From Myxococcales bacterium (GTDB taxonomy: Bacteria; Myxococcota; Myxococcia; Myxococcales; 40CM-4-68-19): 32,275 nucleotides of DNA. Position numbers and translations under genes: made by a program. The stretch lies in contig JAIVGS010000221.1 in NCBI GenBank assembly GCA_020201435.1, positions 1-32,275 of the forward strand, read 5' to 3'. Below the pieces are notes generated by a model. The model made no database searches and had not been told where the DNA came from. It was given only the letters and a program-made list of their open reading frames with translations. Of the stretch, positions 23,165 to 32,261 are shown in pieces (within the stretch, counting starts at the first letter, position 1; each line of letters opens with the position of its first letter).

Positions 23165-24853
23165 TCAGAACATCCCCTTCTCCCGATACGCGCCCCAGAC
23201 CTTGCGGAAGACGTCGCAGATCTCGCCGAGCGTCGCGTAGCCCCTCACGGCGTCCAGGACGGGGTACATCAGATTCGCCGAACCGCGGCAGGCGTCCTCG
23301 ACGGCGCGCAGCTTGTCCTGCACGTCGCGCTGGGAACGGCTGCGCTTGACGGCGTTGAGGCGCTCGACCTGGCCGTGGGCCACTGCGTCGTCGATCTTGA
23401 GCGTGGGGATCGGCTCGTCCGAGTCCTTCTTGAAGGCGTTCACGCCCACGATCTTGCGCTCGCCGGAATCGACCTCGCGCTGCCACTGGTAAGCGCTCTC
23501 GGCGATCTCGCGCTGCGGGTACCCCTCCTCGATGGCCCGGATGATGCCGCCGAGCGAGTCGATCTTCTTCAGGATTTCCATGCAGCGGTTCTCGGTCTCG
23601 TCGGTCAGGTACTCGACGAAGTATGACCCGGCGAGCGGATCGACGGCGCGATCGACCCCGCTCTCGTACCCGATGATCTGCTGCGTCCGCAGCGCGATGG
23701 TGACGGCCTCCTCGGTGGGAAGGGCGTAGGTCTCGTCGAGCGAGTTGGTATGCAGCGACTGCGTGCCCCCGAGCACGGCGGCGAGGGCCTGCAGGGCGAC
23801 CCGGACGACGTTGTTGTACGGCTGCTGCGCCGTCAGAGAGACGCCGGCAGTCTGGGCGTGCGTGCGCAACATGAGCGACAGCGGCGTCGTCGCGCCGAAG
23901 CGCTCCTTCATGACCCGCGCGTAGATCCGGCGCGCGGCGCGGAACTTGGCGATTTCCTCGAAAAAATCGTTGTGCACGTCCCAGAAGAAGCTGAGCCGCG
24001 GCGCGAAGTCGTCGACGTCCATCCCCCGCTTCTTGCACTCCTCGACGTAGCCGAAGCCGTCCGCGAGCGTGAAGGCGAGCTCCTGGATCGCCGTCGCCCC
24101 GGCCTCGCGGATATGGTAGCCGCTGATCGAAACCGGATGCCACCGCGGCATGTGCTTCGCGGTGTATTCGATCATGTCGACGACGATCCGCGTCGCCGGC
24201 CGCGGGCCGACCACCCATTCCTTCTGCGCGATGTACTCCTTCAGGACGTCGTTCTGGATCGTGCCGCCGAGCTTGTCCTGCGAGATCCCCTGCTTTTCGG
24301 CGACGGCGATGTACGAGCAGAGCGCGAAGATCGCGCTGGCATTGATCGTCATCGACGTGGTCACGCGGTCGAGCGGAATGCCGGAGAAGAGGATCTCGAA
24401 GTCCTTGAGGGTCGAGACCGCGACCCCCTCCTTGCCCACCTCGCCCCGCGACATCGCGTGGTCGGCGTCGTAGCCCATCAGCGCCGGCATGTCGAATGCC
24501 GTGGAAAGTCCGGTCATTCCGTGTTCGAGCAGGTACTTGAAGCGCTGGTTGGTGTCCTCCGGCGAGCCGAACCCGGCGAACTGCCGCATCGTCCAGAGCC
24601 GGCCGCGATACATCGTCGGCTGCGGCCCGCGCGTGTAGGGAAACTGCCCGGGAAATCCGAGATCGCGCTGGTACTTCTCGACTTCCTGTGCGCTCGGTTC
24701 GCCGACGTCGGCCGGCGTCAGCAGGTCCGGAATCGGAATCCCCGAGTCGGTGTGGAACTCCGCCCGCCGCAGCGGCGCCTTCTGCAGGGCGCGCGCGAGG
24801 TCGACCTTGCGCCATTCCTCGCGGGCCTTTTCGAGAAGCTCCTTCGGTGTCAT
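23165..24853 (-). CDS. B12-dependent acyl-CoA mutase large subunit, isobutyryl-CoA mutase type
   Basis: The 562-residue TIM-barrel subunit of an adenosylcobalamin-dependent mutase lacks the B12-binding domain, which is supplied by the 136-residue subunit at 20828-21238. Core motifs are [21 protein letters not shown] and [11 protein letters not shown] with H247. The specificity positions are F92 (RQFAGF), A119 (STAFDMP) and Q210 (EYIAQKEW). Methylmalonyl-CoA mutase has Tyr and Arg at the first and third; isobutyryl-CoA mutase has Phe and Gln; 2-hydroxyisobutyryl-CoA mutase has Ile and a distinctive Asp at the second. [12 protein letters not shown] also matches the isobutyryl type. The likely reaction is isobutyryl-CoA to n-butyryl-CoA. 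MeaB in this window is a candidate chaperone. Confidence 0.9.
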   Translation of the reverse strand: MTPKELLEKAREEWRKVDLARALQKAPLRRAEFHTDSGIPIPDLLTPADVGEPSAQEVEKYQRDLGFPGQFPYTRGPQPTMYRGRLWTMRQFAGFGSPEDTNQRFKYLLEHGMTGLSTAFDMPALMGYDADHAMSRGEVGKEGVAVSTLKDFEILFSGIPLDRVTTSMTINASAIFALCSYIAVAEKQGISQDKLGGTIQNDVLKEYIAQKEWVVGPRPATRIVVDMIEYTAKHMPRWHPVSISGYHIREAGATAIQELAFTLADGFGYVEECKKRGMDVDDFAPRLSFFWDVHNDFFEEIAKFRAARRIYARVMKERFGATTPLSLMLRTHAQTAGVSLTAQQPYNNVVRVALQALAAVLGGTQSLHTNSLDETYALPTEEAVTIALRTQQIIGYESGVDRAVDPLAGSYFVEYLTDETENRCMEILKKIDSLGGIIRAIEEGYPQREIAESAYQWQREVDSGERKIVGVNAFKKDSDEPIPTLKIDDAVAHGQVERLNAVKRSRSQRDVQDKLRAVEDACRGSANLMYPVLDAVRGYATLGEICDVFRKVWGAYREKGMF

Positions 24854-24885
24854 GACGGAAACGTATAGGGTAAAGAGTCGCTCCC

Positions 24886-26046
24886 GTGAAGCTCCGCACC
24901 ATCGGGCTGTTCGCGGCGCTGCTCGCGGCGGCGGTGCCGGCGGCGCGGTTCGTCGCGCGCTGGCTCGGGATGCACGAGCCCGAGCTGCTCGAGACCGACT
25001 ACATGCGCTACGTCGCCAGCTCGCTCATCGGCCTGCGCTTCGGCTGGTCACGGCTCTACGACCCGGAAGCCCAGCGGCAGGTCGCCCATTCGCTCGGCGA
25101 CATCTTCTGGATGCCGAACGTCTACACGCCGGCGCTGTCGCTGGCGATGACGCCGTTTACCGTTCTTTCGCTCAATCACGGCTTTTTCCTCTGGTCGCTG
25201 CTGATGCTTGCCAGCGTCGTCGTCGCGTGGCGAATCCTCGCTCCCGGCGACGCGAAGGTCAAAGCCCTCGAGCTGGCGATGTTTTTCGTGCCCTACCCGG
25301 TCGCGCTCGGCCTCACCGAAGGGCAGGTGCTGCCGCTGCAGATCGCCTTTGTGGCGATCTCGTACCTCCTGCTGCGCGCAGGCCGCGATCTCGCCGCGGG
25401 CGCGGTGCTCGCCTGCATCGCGTTGAAACCGCAGGGGCTGCTGCTGGTGCCCTTCGCCCTGCTCGCGATCGGGAAGCGAAGAGCGTTCCTCGGCTGGGTC
25501 GCGGCCATGGCCGTCGCCGGCGTCGCCGTGCTGGCGGCGATCGGCATCGACGGCACGCGCGCCTGGATCGACCGCATGCGCTGGGCGAGCGCGAACCCGC
25601 AGGCGCTGTGGGTCGCCTGGTCCTACACGCTGTCGCGCCGTTTCAAGAGCCCGATCGCCGGCGCGGTGGCCGATCTCGCCGCCGTCGCCGTGACGCTCGT
25701 CGCAGCGCGTCGCCACCGCCGATCGGTCGAGATCGCGTATGCCGCGGGAATCGTGGGCTCGGTGCTGTCCTCACCCTACCTTCACCTCTATGACCTCACC
25801 CTGCTCATTCCGGCGGCGTGGCTGTTCCTCCGCGCGGTCCCGGGACCGGCGACGGTGGTCGCACTGCTCGTCGGCTACGCGGCGATGATCGTCGCTCAGA
25901 GCTACACCATCGGCGGCCGCTGGGTGCTGCTCTTCGAGTGCCTGTGGCTGCCGGCGATGGCGCTCCTTCCTGCACGACTCATCGCACATTCCCCTCCCGG
26001 CCCCGTTCGCGGTAACGATCCGGAGTGCGCCTCCTCCTCGCCCTGA
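24886..26046 (+). CDS. GT87/DUF2029-type membrane glycosyltransferase
   Basis: This 386-residue integral membrane protein starts at GTG 24886 and has about ten hydrophobic helices. It shows the usual GT87 landmarks: an acidic first-loop motif ([12 protein letters not shown]), LYDPEAQRQ, a proline motif ([11 protein letters not shown]), [10 protein letters not shown] and KPQGLLL. GT87 enzymes transfer mannose or other sugars from polyprenyl-phosphate donors in the membrane; donor and acceptor are unknown here. It is divergent from the mutase gene (32-base gap). Its last 22 bases overlap the next gene, so the two are probably translated together. A second such gene is at 9811-10986. Confidence 0.83.
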   Translation: MKLRTIGLFAALLAAAVPAARFVARWLGMHEPELLETDYMRYVASSLIGLRFGWSRLYDPEAQRQVAHSLGDIFWMPNVYTPALSLAMTPFTVLSLNHGFFLWSLLMLASVVVAWRILAPGDAKVKALELAMFFVPYPVALGLTEGQVLPLQIAFVAISYLLLRAGRDLAAGAVLACIALKPQGLLLVPFALLAIGKRRAFLGWVAAMAVAGVAVLAAIGIDGTRAWIDRMRWASANPQALWVAWSYTLSRRFKSPIAGAVADLAAVAVTLVAARRHRRSVEIAYAAGIVGSVLSSPYLHLYDLTLLIPAAWLFLRAVPGPATVVALLVGYAAMIVAQSYTIGGRWVLLFECLWLPAMALLPARLIAHSPPGPVRGNDPECASSSP

Positions 26047-27032
26047 CGACCGTTGCAGTGGCGGCTCGCGCCGCGGAGCCGCCCGCGATCGCGGTCACCG
26101 AGTTCCAGGCCGACGCGGCCGACGGCGACAAGGCCAAGGGGCTCTCCGGCGTGGTCGCGGCGCGACTGGCGTCTTTCCGCGCGCGCGTGGTGGGCCTCGA
26201 CGAGATCCGCGCCGCTCTCGAACTCGAGAAAAAGAAGCAGATGCTCGGATGCAGCGAGGAGAGCTGCCTTCAGGAGATCTCCGGAGCGCTCGGAGTGCGA
26301 TACCTCGTCCACGGCCGCGTCGACCGATTCGGAAAGAGCGCGCTGCTCAACGCCTTCGTCTTCGACTCGCGCAACGCCCGCGGCGTGCTGCGCTGGTCGC
26401 AGCGCGTCGACGACGAGGCGCAGCTCGTGGCCGAGGCCGACAAGTTCGCGGTCCAGGCCGCCGCCGCGATCGGCCTCGAACAACCACCGGCGACGGCGCG
26501 GGCGCCGATCGGCGGCGTCGTCGGTGAAGCTGTTCCCGCGCCGCTCGAGCCCGACTTCGACGTCAACCTGAAGCTCGGCAATACGCTCAACTCGCTCCAC
26601 GGTGCGACGTTGAGCACCTTCAACCTGCGGTTCGACCTCGAGGGCGACTACTACTTCAATCCGCGGTGGCAGGCGTTCGTCCAGGCCGGCCTCGTCGTCG
26701 GCAGCGCCAGCGACCCGACCGGCGCCGAGCCCGGGCAGAAATCGTTCCATCTCTTTCCTGCCTTTGCCGGCGTGAAGTACACCTTCCGCCCCCAGCAAAC
26801 CTGGCGGCCCTACGTCAGCGCCGGCGTCGGGATGAGTATCCTGAACAAGCTGTTCCAGAACTCGGAGACGGCCGGCCTGACGACCCAGGGTCTGTTCGGC
26901 GTCGCCTGGGTGCCGACCCGTCACGTCGGGTTCAACGCCGAAGCCAGCGTCAACCTCGCCGGCGTTTCCAGCGACGGCAGCGGCGTATATTTCGGCTTCA
27001 ACACGAATTTCGGCGTGATCGCATTGTTCTGA
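26025..27032 (+). CDS. TolB-like domain joined to a C-terminal outer-membrane beta-barrel
   Basis: The protein has 335 residues from GTG 26025, with a signal peptide ([16 protein letters not shown]). Residues 20-135 resemble the TolB/CsgG-like alpha-beta domain common in deltaproteobacterial envelope proteins: AVTEFQAD, a helix, LDEIRAALELEKKKQMLGCSEESCLQEI and GVRYLVHGRVDRFG. The CSEESC pair is typical of this subfamily. After a short linker (about 145-175) the last 160 residues form amphipathic strands ending in Phe (GVYFGFNTNFGVIALF), as in OmpA-like eight-stranded barrels. A periplasmic sensor or recruitment domain tethered to the outer membrane is plausible. The start overlaps the previous gene by 22 bases. 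Confidence 0.78.
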   Translation: MRLLLALTTVAVAARAAEPPAIAVTEFQADAADGDKAKGLSGVVAARLASFRARVVGLDEIRAALELEKKKQMLGCSEESCLQEISGALGVRYLVHGRVDRFGKSALLNAFVFDSRNARGVLRWSQRVDDEAQLVAEADKFAVQAAAAIGLEQPPATARAPIGGVVGEAVPAPLEPDFDVNLKLGNTLNSLHGATLSTFNLRFDLEGDYYFNPRWQAFVQAGLVVGSASDPTGAEPGQKSFHLFPAFAGVKYTFRPQQTWRPYVSAGVGMSILNKLFQNSETAGLTTQGLFGVAWVPTRHVGFNAEASVNLAGVSSDGSGVYFGFNTNFGVIALF

Positions 27033-27073
27033 CGCTCTTGCCGCGGTGTGACGGGCGACACACCGTTGACGGC

Positions 27074-27577
27074 ATGCGAGTGATCCGCGGAAAGCGCGAG
27101 TGTCCGTTCGCGTGGCGAGTCCGCATCGCGGCGCGCGAGAAGGATCTGCCGTTCGAATGGATGCCGTTCGACGACGGCGGCACGACGTGGAAGTCGCCCA
27201 CGCTGATCGAGGACGGATTCCAGCTGACCGAGTCGCTGGTGATCATCCAGTACCTCGACGAGGCGTTTCCGGAGCGGCCGCTGCAGGCGCTGGGCGCGCG
27301 TGAGCGGGCGCAGATGCGGCTGCGGATGGCGGAGCTCGGCGCGTTCGAAAAAGAGGAAAAGTTTTCGCCAGGCTACGAGGCGCTGGAACCGATGCTCGCC
27401 GACGGCCGGACATGGCTGGGCGGCGACGGGCCGGACCTGTCGGATGTGGCGGTGTGGCCTTTTCTGGCGCAACTTGAAAAGGGCGGACATCCGATCCCCG
27501 ACGACCTCAAGCACGCAACGGCCTACTGGACCCGGGCCCGCGACCGGGACTCACTGGTCAGCACGCGGCCTCGCTAA
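27074..27577 (+). CDS. Glutathione S-transferase-like protein, short
   Basis: The protein has 167 residues from ATG 27074. The N-terminal thioredoxin-like domain shows the active-site region RGKRECPFAWRVRIAA with C10, the SPTLIEDG strand and LTESLVIIQYLDE, where E53-S54 should bind the glutathione gamma-glutamyl group. The helical C-terminal domain is only about 90 residues, shorter than the usual 110-130, and ends with DLSDVAVWPFLAQLEKGG, a conserved folding motif. Cys at the active site fits omega, beta or stringent-starvation-like classes. The substrate is unknown. It is followed by a hairpin region. Confidence 0.82.
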   Translation: MRVIRGKRECPFAWRVRIAAREKDLPFEWMPFDDGGTTWKSPTLIEDGFQLTESLVIIQYLDEAFPERPLQALGARERAQMRLRMAELGAFEKEEKFSPGYEALEPMLADGRTWLGGDGPDLSDVAVWPFLAQLEKGGHPIPDDLKHATAYWTRARDRDSLVSTRPR

Positions 27578-27588
27578 CTGCAACTGCG

Positions 27589-27677
27589 CACCGCGAAGGC
27601 GCGAAGGCCCGAAGGTTACGGGTTGGTTGCGGGGCGGCGTCGGTTGCCGAACCCACCCACTTCGCGCCTTCGCGGTG
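27589..27677. repeat. Long inverted repeat with 8-bp tandem units, between convergent genes
   Basis: Two perfect 18-base arms (CACCGCGAAGGCGCGAAG at 27589-27606 and its complement at 27660-27677) are separated by 53 bases. The left side consists of three tandem 8-mers of the form CGCGAAGG (27592-27615, the last one CCCGAAGG). A TTTTG stretch follows the right arm on the plus strand. The position between two convergent stop codons fits a bidirectional terminator or a dispersed REP-like palindrome. Confidence 0.7.
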
Positions 27678-27687
27678 TGCTTTTGCT

Positions 27688-28827
27688 CTAGTCTTTCAGA
27701 ATTTCTCGAGCGATGACGAGGCGTTGGACTTCGCTGGTGCCCTCGTAGATGGTGGTCACGCGGGCGTCGCGGTAGTGACGCTCCGCCGGGAACTCGTCGA
27801 TGTATCCGTACCCGCCGTGGACCTGGACGGCGATGTCGGAGGCGCGGTTCGCCTTCTCGCTGGCGAAAAGTTTCGCCATCGAGGCCTCGCGGGTGAACCG
27901 GTGGCCCGCCTCTTTCAGCGCCGCCGCCCGGAGCGCGAGAAGCCGGGCCGCGTCGAGCTCGGTGGCGACGTCGGCCAGCATGAAGCGGATCGCCTGGTAA
28001 TTCGCGATCGGCTGCCCGAACGCCTGCCGTTCACGGGCGTATCGCACGGCAGCGTCGAGCGCGGCGGTCCCGATGCCGACCGCCTGCGAGGCGATGCCGA
28101 TCCGCCCGCCGTCGAGCGCGGTCATGGCGATGACGAATCCCTCCCCGGGAGCGCCCATCAACGCCGAACCCTTCAGGTGCACGTCGTCGAAGGCGAGCGA
28201 GACGGTGGTCGACCCGCGCAGGCCCATCTTGTCCTCGTGCTTGCCGACGTGGAGGCCGGGGAGGCCGGGCTCGACCAGAAAGCAGCTGATCCCCTTCGAC
28301 CCCGCATCGCCGGACCGCGCCCAGACGACGATCACGCCGGCGCGATCGCCGGAGGTGATCCACTGCTTGCTGCCGTTCAGGACCCAGCCGCTGCCGTCCT
28401 TGCGGGCGGTCGTGCGCAGCGCCGCGGCGTCCGACCCTCCCTGCGGCTCCGACAATCCGTAGCTCGCCGCTTCGAACCGGCCGGACGTGATCTCCGGCAC
28501 GTATTTCCGTTTCTGCGCCTCGGTGCCGAAGCGCACGATCGTCTCGGCGACCATGTTGTTGACCGCCATCGCCACCGAGGTCGACGCGCACCCCTGCGCG
28601 ATCTCCATCATCGCCAGCGAGTACGCCACCGCTCCCGCCGCGGCGCCGCCGTACTCCTCCGGGACGTTGACGCCCATCAGCCCGAGCTCGGCCAGCTCCA
28701 GCAGCTGCTCGCGCGGAAAGCGTCCCTCTCGATCGATCCCCGCCGCGATCGGCGCGAGCGTCTTCTGCGCGTAGCTCCGCGCTGCCTGCTGCACCAGGCG
28801 CTGGGTCTCGTTCAGCTCGAAGAACAA
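27688..28827 (-). CDS. Acyl-CoA dehydrogenase, short/branched-chain type
   Basis: FAD-dependent acyl-CoA dehydrogenase of 379 residues. The start is TTG 28827 (MFFELNETQ); no ATG lies nearby and family members begin here. Motifs are GVNVPEEYGG, YGLSEPQGGSDAAALRT, LNGSKQWITSG, QVHGGYGYIDE and the catalytic E362 in IYEGTSEVQR. The YEGTSE form is that of butyryl-CoA and short/branched-chain dehydrogenases, not isovaleryl-CoA dehydrogenase. It starts three bases after the stop of the winged-helix gene, and a third dehydrogenase lies upstream, so the trio is probably one operon. Confidence 0.93.
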   Translation of the reverse strand: MFFELNETQRLVQQAARSYAQKTLAPIAAGIDREGRFPREQLLELAELGLMGVNVPEEYGGAAAGAVAYSLAMMEIAQGCASTSVAMAVNNMVAETIVRFGTEAQKRKYVPEITSGRFEAASYGLSEPQGGSDAAALRTTARKDGSGWVLNGSKQWITSGDRAGVIVVWARSGDAGSKGISCFLVEPGLPGLHVGKHEDKMGLRGSTTVSLAFDDVHLKGSALMGAPGEGFVIAMTALDGGRIGIASQAVGIGTAALDAAVRYARERQAFGQPIANYQAIRFMLADVATELDAARLLALRAAALKEAGHRFTREASMAKLFASEKANRASDIAVQVHGGYGYIDEFPAERHYRDARVTTIYEGTSEVQRLVIAREILKD

Positions 28828-28830
28828 GGG

Positions 28831-29259
28831 CTACTCCGTCGTCGTCACCGGAGTATATGCGCTGGGGCGCGTGATCACCTTGTACATCTTCTCGAATTCG
28901 CTGGCGAACTCGTCGAGCCGCTTGCGCAGGAACGAGCGATCGATCAGGACTCCGTCGTTGTTGACGAGCTGAAACTCGCGAGCGACGGCGAAGCCCTTCT
29001 CGGTGATGCCCCAGCGCGCGTGCCCGTCCTCTTTCAGCACGCCCAGCCGGATGAAATCGTTGATCGCCCGCGCCAGCGACGTGTGCCACCGCGCCAGCCG
29101 GCGCTCGAGCGGGTTCGACTCCCAGTCGCGAGCGCTGAGCGGGACGATGTCGCGGATGTGCACGTAGATGTCGCTGATCCCCGCCGAACCCCCGCCGAAC
29201 AGGAGCGCCGACAGCAAGGGCGCGCAGAACATCTGCCGAGGTGTCAGCTGATCCGACAT
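28831..29259 (-). CDS. Winged-helix protein resembling the Mrr N-terminal domain
   Basis: The protein has 142 residues. ATG 29259 has GGGAG six bases upstream, so the in-frame start at 29319 is rejected. The sequence (LLSALLFGGGSAGISDIYVH, IVPLSARDW, RRLARWHTSLARAINDF and GVLKEDGHARWGITEKG) resembles the Mrr_N winged helix. That domain is found at the front of some restriction enzymes and also alone in proteins of unknown role. No nuclease domain follows. The C-terminal 50 residues are helical and charged. Its location between two acyl-CoA dehydrogenase genes suggests a DNA-binding regulator of them, but this is inference. Confidence 0.6.
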   Translation of the reverse strand: MSDQLTPRQMFCAPLLSALLFGGGSAGISDIYVHIRDIVPLSARDWESNPLERRLARWHTSLARAINDFIRLGVLKEDGHARWGITEKGFAVAREFQLVNNDGVLIDRSFLRKRLDEFASEFEKMYKVITRPSAYTPVTTTE

Positions 29260-29338
29260 ATCGGCTCCCGTTCCCCAGCCTTCTTTTGGTGCCGCACCCT
29301 GGACGACCATCGAACCCACCCCCTGGGTCGATCCCCCG

Positions 29339-30478
<1,140 letters not shown>

Positions 30479-30589
30479 GGTGCGAGGCTCTCGAGGCTGG
30501 AGTGCAGGGTGGACGAGCATACACACACTCCCCCACTCCTCCAAGAGGTTCGGTCAAGCGACGGACGTCGGATGGCCAAATGCCGCAAG

Positions 30590-30877
30590 TTACGAGGCTT
30601 TTTTGTCTGCGTACTTGCCGGGATCCTTGACGAAATCGGGTTTGCAGTCGGGGCAGCAGAATGCATAGACGCGGCCCTCGTACGTGACGAAATCGGTCTC
30701 CGAGCTGACCTTGAAAACGTCGCCGGAGACGGGGCAGCGCGCCCAGGTCCCTTCCGGCGGCTGCTTGTCGAACGACCGCGGAGCGTCCTGGTGCTGGCCC
30801 TTCCTGGCGTGCTCGGCGTGGTCGTGGGCGAAGGCGGGGGCGCTCGCCAACGCGAGGGCAATGAGGATAGGTTTCAT
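30590..30877 (-). CDS. Exported YHS-domain protein
   Basis: The protein has 95 residues. ATG 30877 gives a signal peptide (MKPILIALALASAPAFA), followed by a His-rich segment (HDHAEHARKGQHQD). The rest is a YHS/TRASH-like metal-binding fold: CPVSGDVF, VTYEGRVYAFCCPDCKPDF and VKDPGKYADK, with C48, C74, C75 and C78 as possible ligands. YHS proteins commonly bind copper or other soft metals. The His-rich stretch also suggests metal handling in the periplasm. It stands alone on the minus strand, divergent from the next gene with 30 bases between. Confidence 0.82.
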   Translation of the reverse strand: MKPILIALALASAPAFAHDHAEHARKGQHQDAPRSFDKQPPEGTWARCPVSGDVFKVSSETDFVTYEGRVYAFCCPDCKPDFVKDPGKYADKKAS

Positions 30878-30907
30878 GCCGCACGTTCTAGCGCGGAGGG
30901 GACGCTC

Positions 30908-31297
30908 ATGCACAGGATGATCTTCACCGTCGATACCTGGATCGCGGGCGCCTTCGGCGTGGTGCTGGTCGCGGCGCCGCAGGTTCTGTTCACGCTGTAC
31001 GGCATGCAGGGCGACGCGAGCAGCGATTTTCTCGCCCGCCTGCTCGGGGCGTTCGTGCTCGGACAGGCGCCGCTGCTCTGGTGGACCCGGGATCACGTCG
31101 CGACGCCGCAGGGCATCGCGATCACGCGCGCGCACGGGATCGTGGACACGATCTCGACGGCGCTCTGCGCGGCGGCATGCCTGCGCGGGATCATGAATCC
31201 GGGCGGCTGGGTCGTGGTCGCGCTCTTCGTGCTCTTCGGAAGCGGCCGGATCTACTACGGCTTCATCGCCCGTCCGGCGATGGCGACGGCGGCGTGA
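30908..31297 (+). CDS. Small four-helix membrane protein of unknown function
   Basis: The protein has 129 residues from ATG 30908, with a GGAGGGG site just upstream. Four hydrophobic segments are visible (TWIAGAFGVVLVAAPQVLF, LLGAFVLGQAPLLWW, ISTALCAAACLRG and WVVVALFVLFGSGRIYYGF). Conserved-looking polar positions are few: RDHVATPQG and TRAHGIVD in the central loop. The architecture resembles small DoxX-like or DUF4345-like proteins, but I cannot assign one. Its last 35 bases overlap the end of the convergent cytochrome gene. Confidence 0.6.
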   Translation: MHRMIFTVDTWIAGAFGVVLVAAPQVLFTLYGMQGDASSDFLARLLGAFVLGQAPLLWWTRDHVATPQGIAITRAHGIVDTISTALCAAACLRGIMNPGGWVVVALFVLFGSGRIYYGFIARPAMATAA

Positions 31298-32072
31298 AGT
31301 TCCAGCGCACGCAGGCGATCGCGTCGTAGGGCACTTTGTTCGACAGGTCGAAGTCGCTCGAAACCGCCAGCTCGGACGCGGAGAGCATCGCCGCGTCCTT
31401 CCGCGCGCACGGCGGCCACCTCTCGGCGAACAGCCAGAACACCACGTCCCACCGGTCCTGCACGCTCAAGGCGTCGCCGAACGACGGCATCGCCGTTTCG
31501 AGGCCGCCGTAGGTGACGCGGGCGAACATGTCGTACGGGCGCCAGCTCTGTTCGGCGTGGATCAGATCCGAGGGCGGCGGATCCATCGGCGACGCGATCT
31601 CGGGCACGCCGTCGGCTGCCTTTCCGTGGCACGTTGCGCAGGCGGTCGCGAAGACCGGCGCGCCGCGGTCGAGGTCCGGCTTCCCGGGCGGCGCCATCGG
31701 CAGCTTCGCGCGCTCCTCGATGTTCGCGGCGACCTGCTTGCAGACTTGGGGAAAGTCGTAATCGACCGGCTTCTGCAGTCGCCGGCGCAACGCGGCGACG
31801 TCCGCCGAACCCGACTCGTCGTAAGCCAGCGCGAGCAGGTGATCGATGGCCGGGCGGCGCGAATCGAGTCCGCCGTCGAGCTCGCGACTCTCGCGGTAGT
31901 CTTCGCCGGCGAGGTAGACGCTGGCCGCGACGTGAGCCCAGTCGACGCCCGCGTCCGGCGCGGTGTGCGACGCGTTCTTGCAAGCGCAGATGAGCAGCAG
32001 CGTGGCGATGCGAGCCCGCAGGCTATCCGTCGCAGGCGATGATCTTGAGGAGCGGGGTGCGCCGCTGTGCAC
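31263..32072 (-). CDS. Cytochrome c-type lipoprotein
   Basis: The protein has 269 residues from GTG 32072; the frame stays open to 32234 but the extra part lies in a hairpin-rich region and lacks family likeness. The hydrophobic start (RIATLLLICAC) with Cys31 looks like a weak lipobox. A helical N-terminal region (about 40-125) precedes a class I cytochrome c domain. The heme site is CATCH (C135, C138, H139) and the likely axial Met is M185 in GGLETAMPSFGD. Sequence after the heme site (GVPEIASPMDPPPSDLIH) is typical of diheme-like electron carriers, but only one CxxCH is present. A role in periplasmic electron transfer is likely; the partner is unknown. Confidence 0.8.
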   Translation of the reverse strand: MHSGAPRSSRSSPATDSLRARIATLLLICACKNASHTAPDAGVDWAHVAASVYLAGEDYRESRELDGGLDSRRPAIDHLLALAYDESGSADVAALRRRLQKPVDYDFPQVCKQVAANIEERAKLPMAPPGKPDLDRGAPVFATACATCHGKAADGVPEIASPMDPPPSDLIHAEQSWRPYDMFARVTYGGLETAMPSFGDALSVQDRWDVVFWLFAERWPPCARKDAAMLSASELAVSSDFDLSNKVPYDAIACVRWNFTPPSPSPDGR

Positions 32073-32118
32073 GCGCAGACGGTACCCGATATCCGCATTT
32101 TTTTGCTGCGGCAGCGGC

Positions 32119-32261
32119 GCCCCCTGAAGGGAGCTGGTCCCGGCGACCTTGATTTGCCAAGATCGCCGCCAAAGACAATCGATCGCCGATGGAGCCTCCG
32201 AAGGAGGCTTAGCGTTCGATACAGCTACCGACAATGCCAGACCCGGCCTTCAGGCCGGGTC
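32119..32261 (-). ncRNA. Candidate structured leader RNA upstream of the cytochrome gene
   Basis: Four hairpins lie in 143 bases. Positions are 32119-32134 (6 bp, tetraloop), 32142-32167 (10 bp), 32193-32209 (7 bp, UUC loop on the minus strand) and 32240-32261 (9-10 bp, GACCCGGCC arm). In the first two, one position pairs as G-U only if the minus strand is transcribed and is a C-A mismatch on the plus strand. This favours a minus-strand RNA, that is, the cytochrome gene leader. No known riboswitch class fits by eye. Confidence 0.35.

Noticed and set aside
23165-24853. Plain methylmalonyl-CoA mutase large subunit
   Set aside because: The overall fold fits, but the Phe92/Gln210 pair and nearby segments match isobutyryl-CoA mutase, so the broader name with that specificity is used.
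32073-32234. Extension of the cytochrome protein to the start at 32234
   Set aside because: The extra residues are not conserved-looking, would place the lipoprotein signal far inside the protein, and cover a hairpin cluster.
32140-32261. c-di-GMP (GEMM) riboswitch
   Set aside because: Hairpins and a GGCAAA stretch are suggestive, but the conserved core and tetraloop-receptor layout are not found on either strand.
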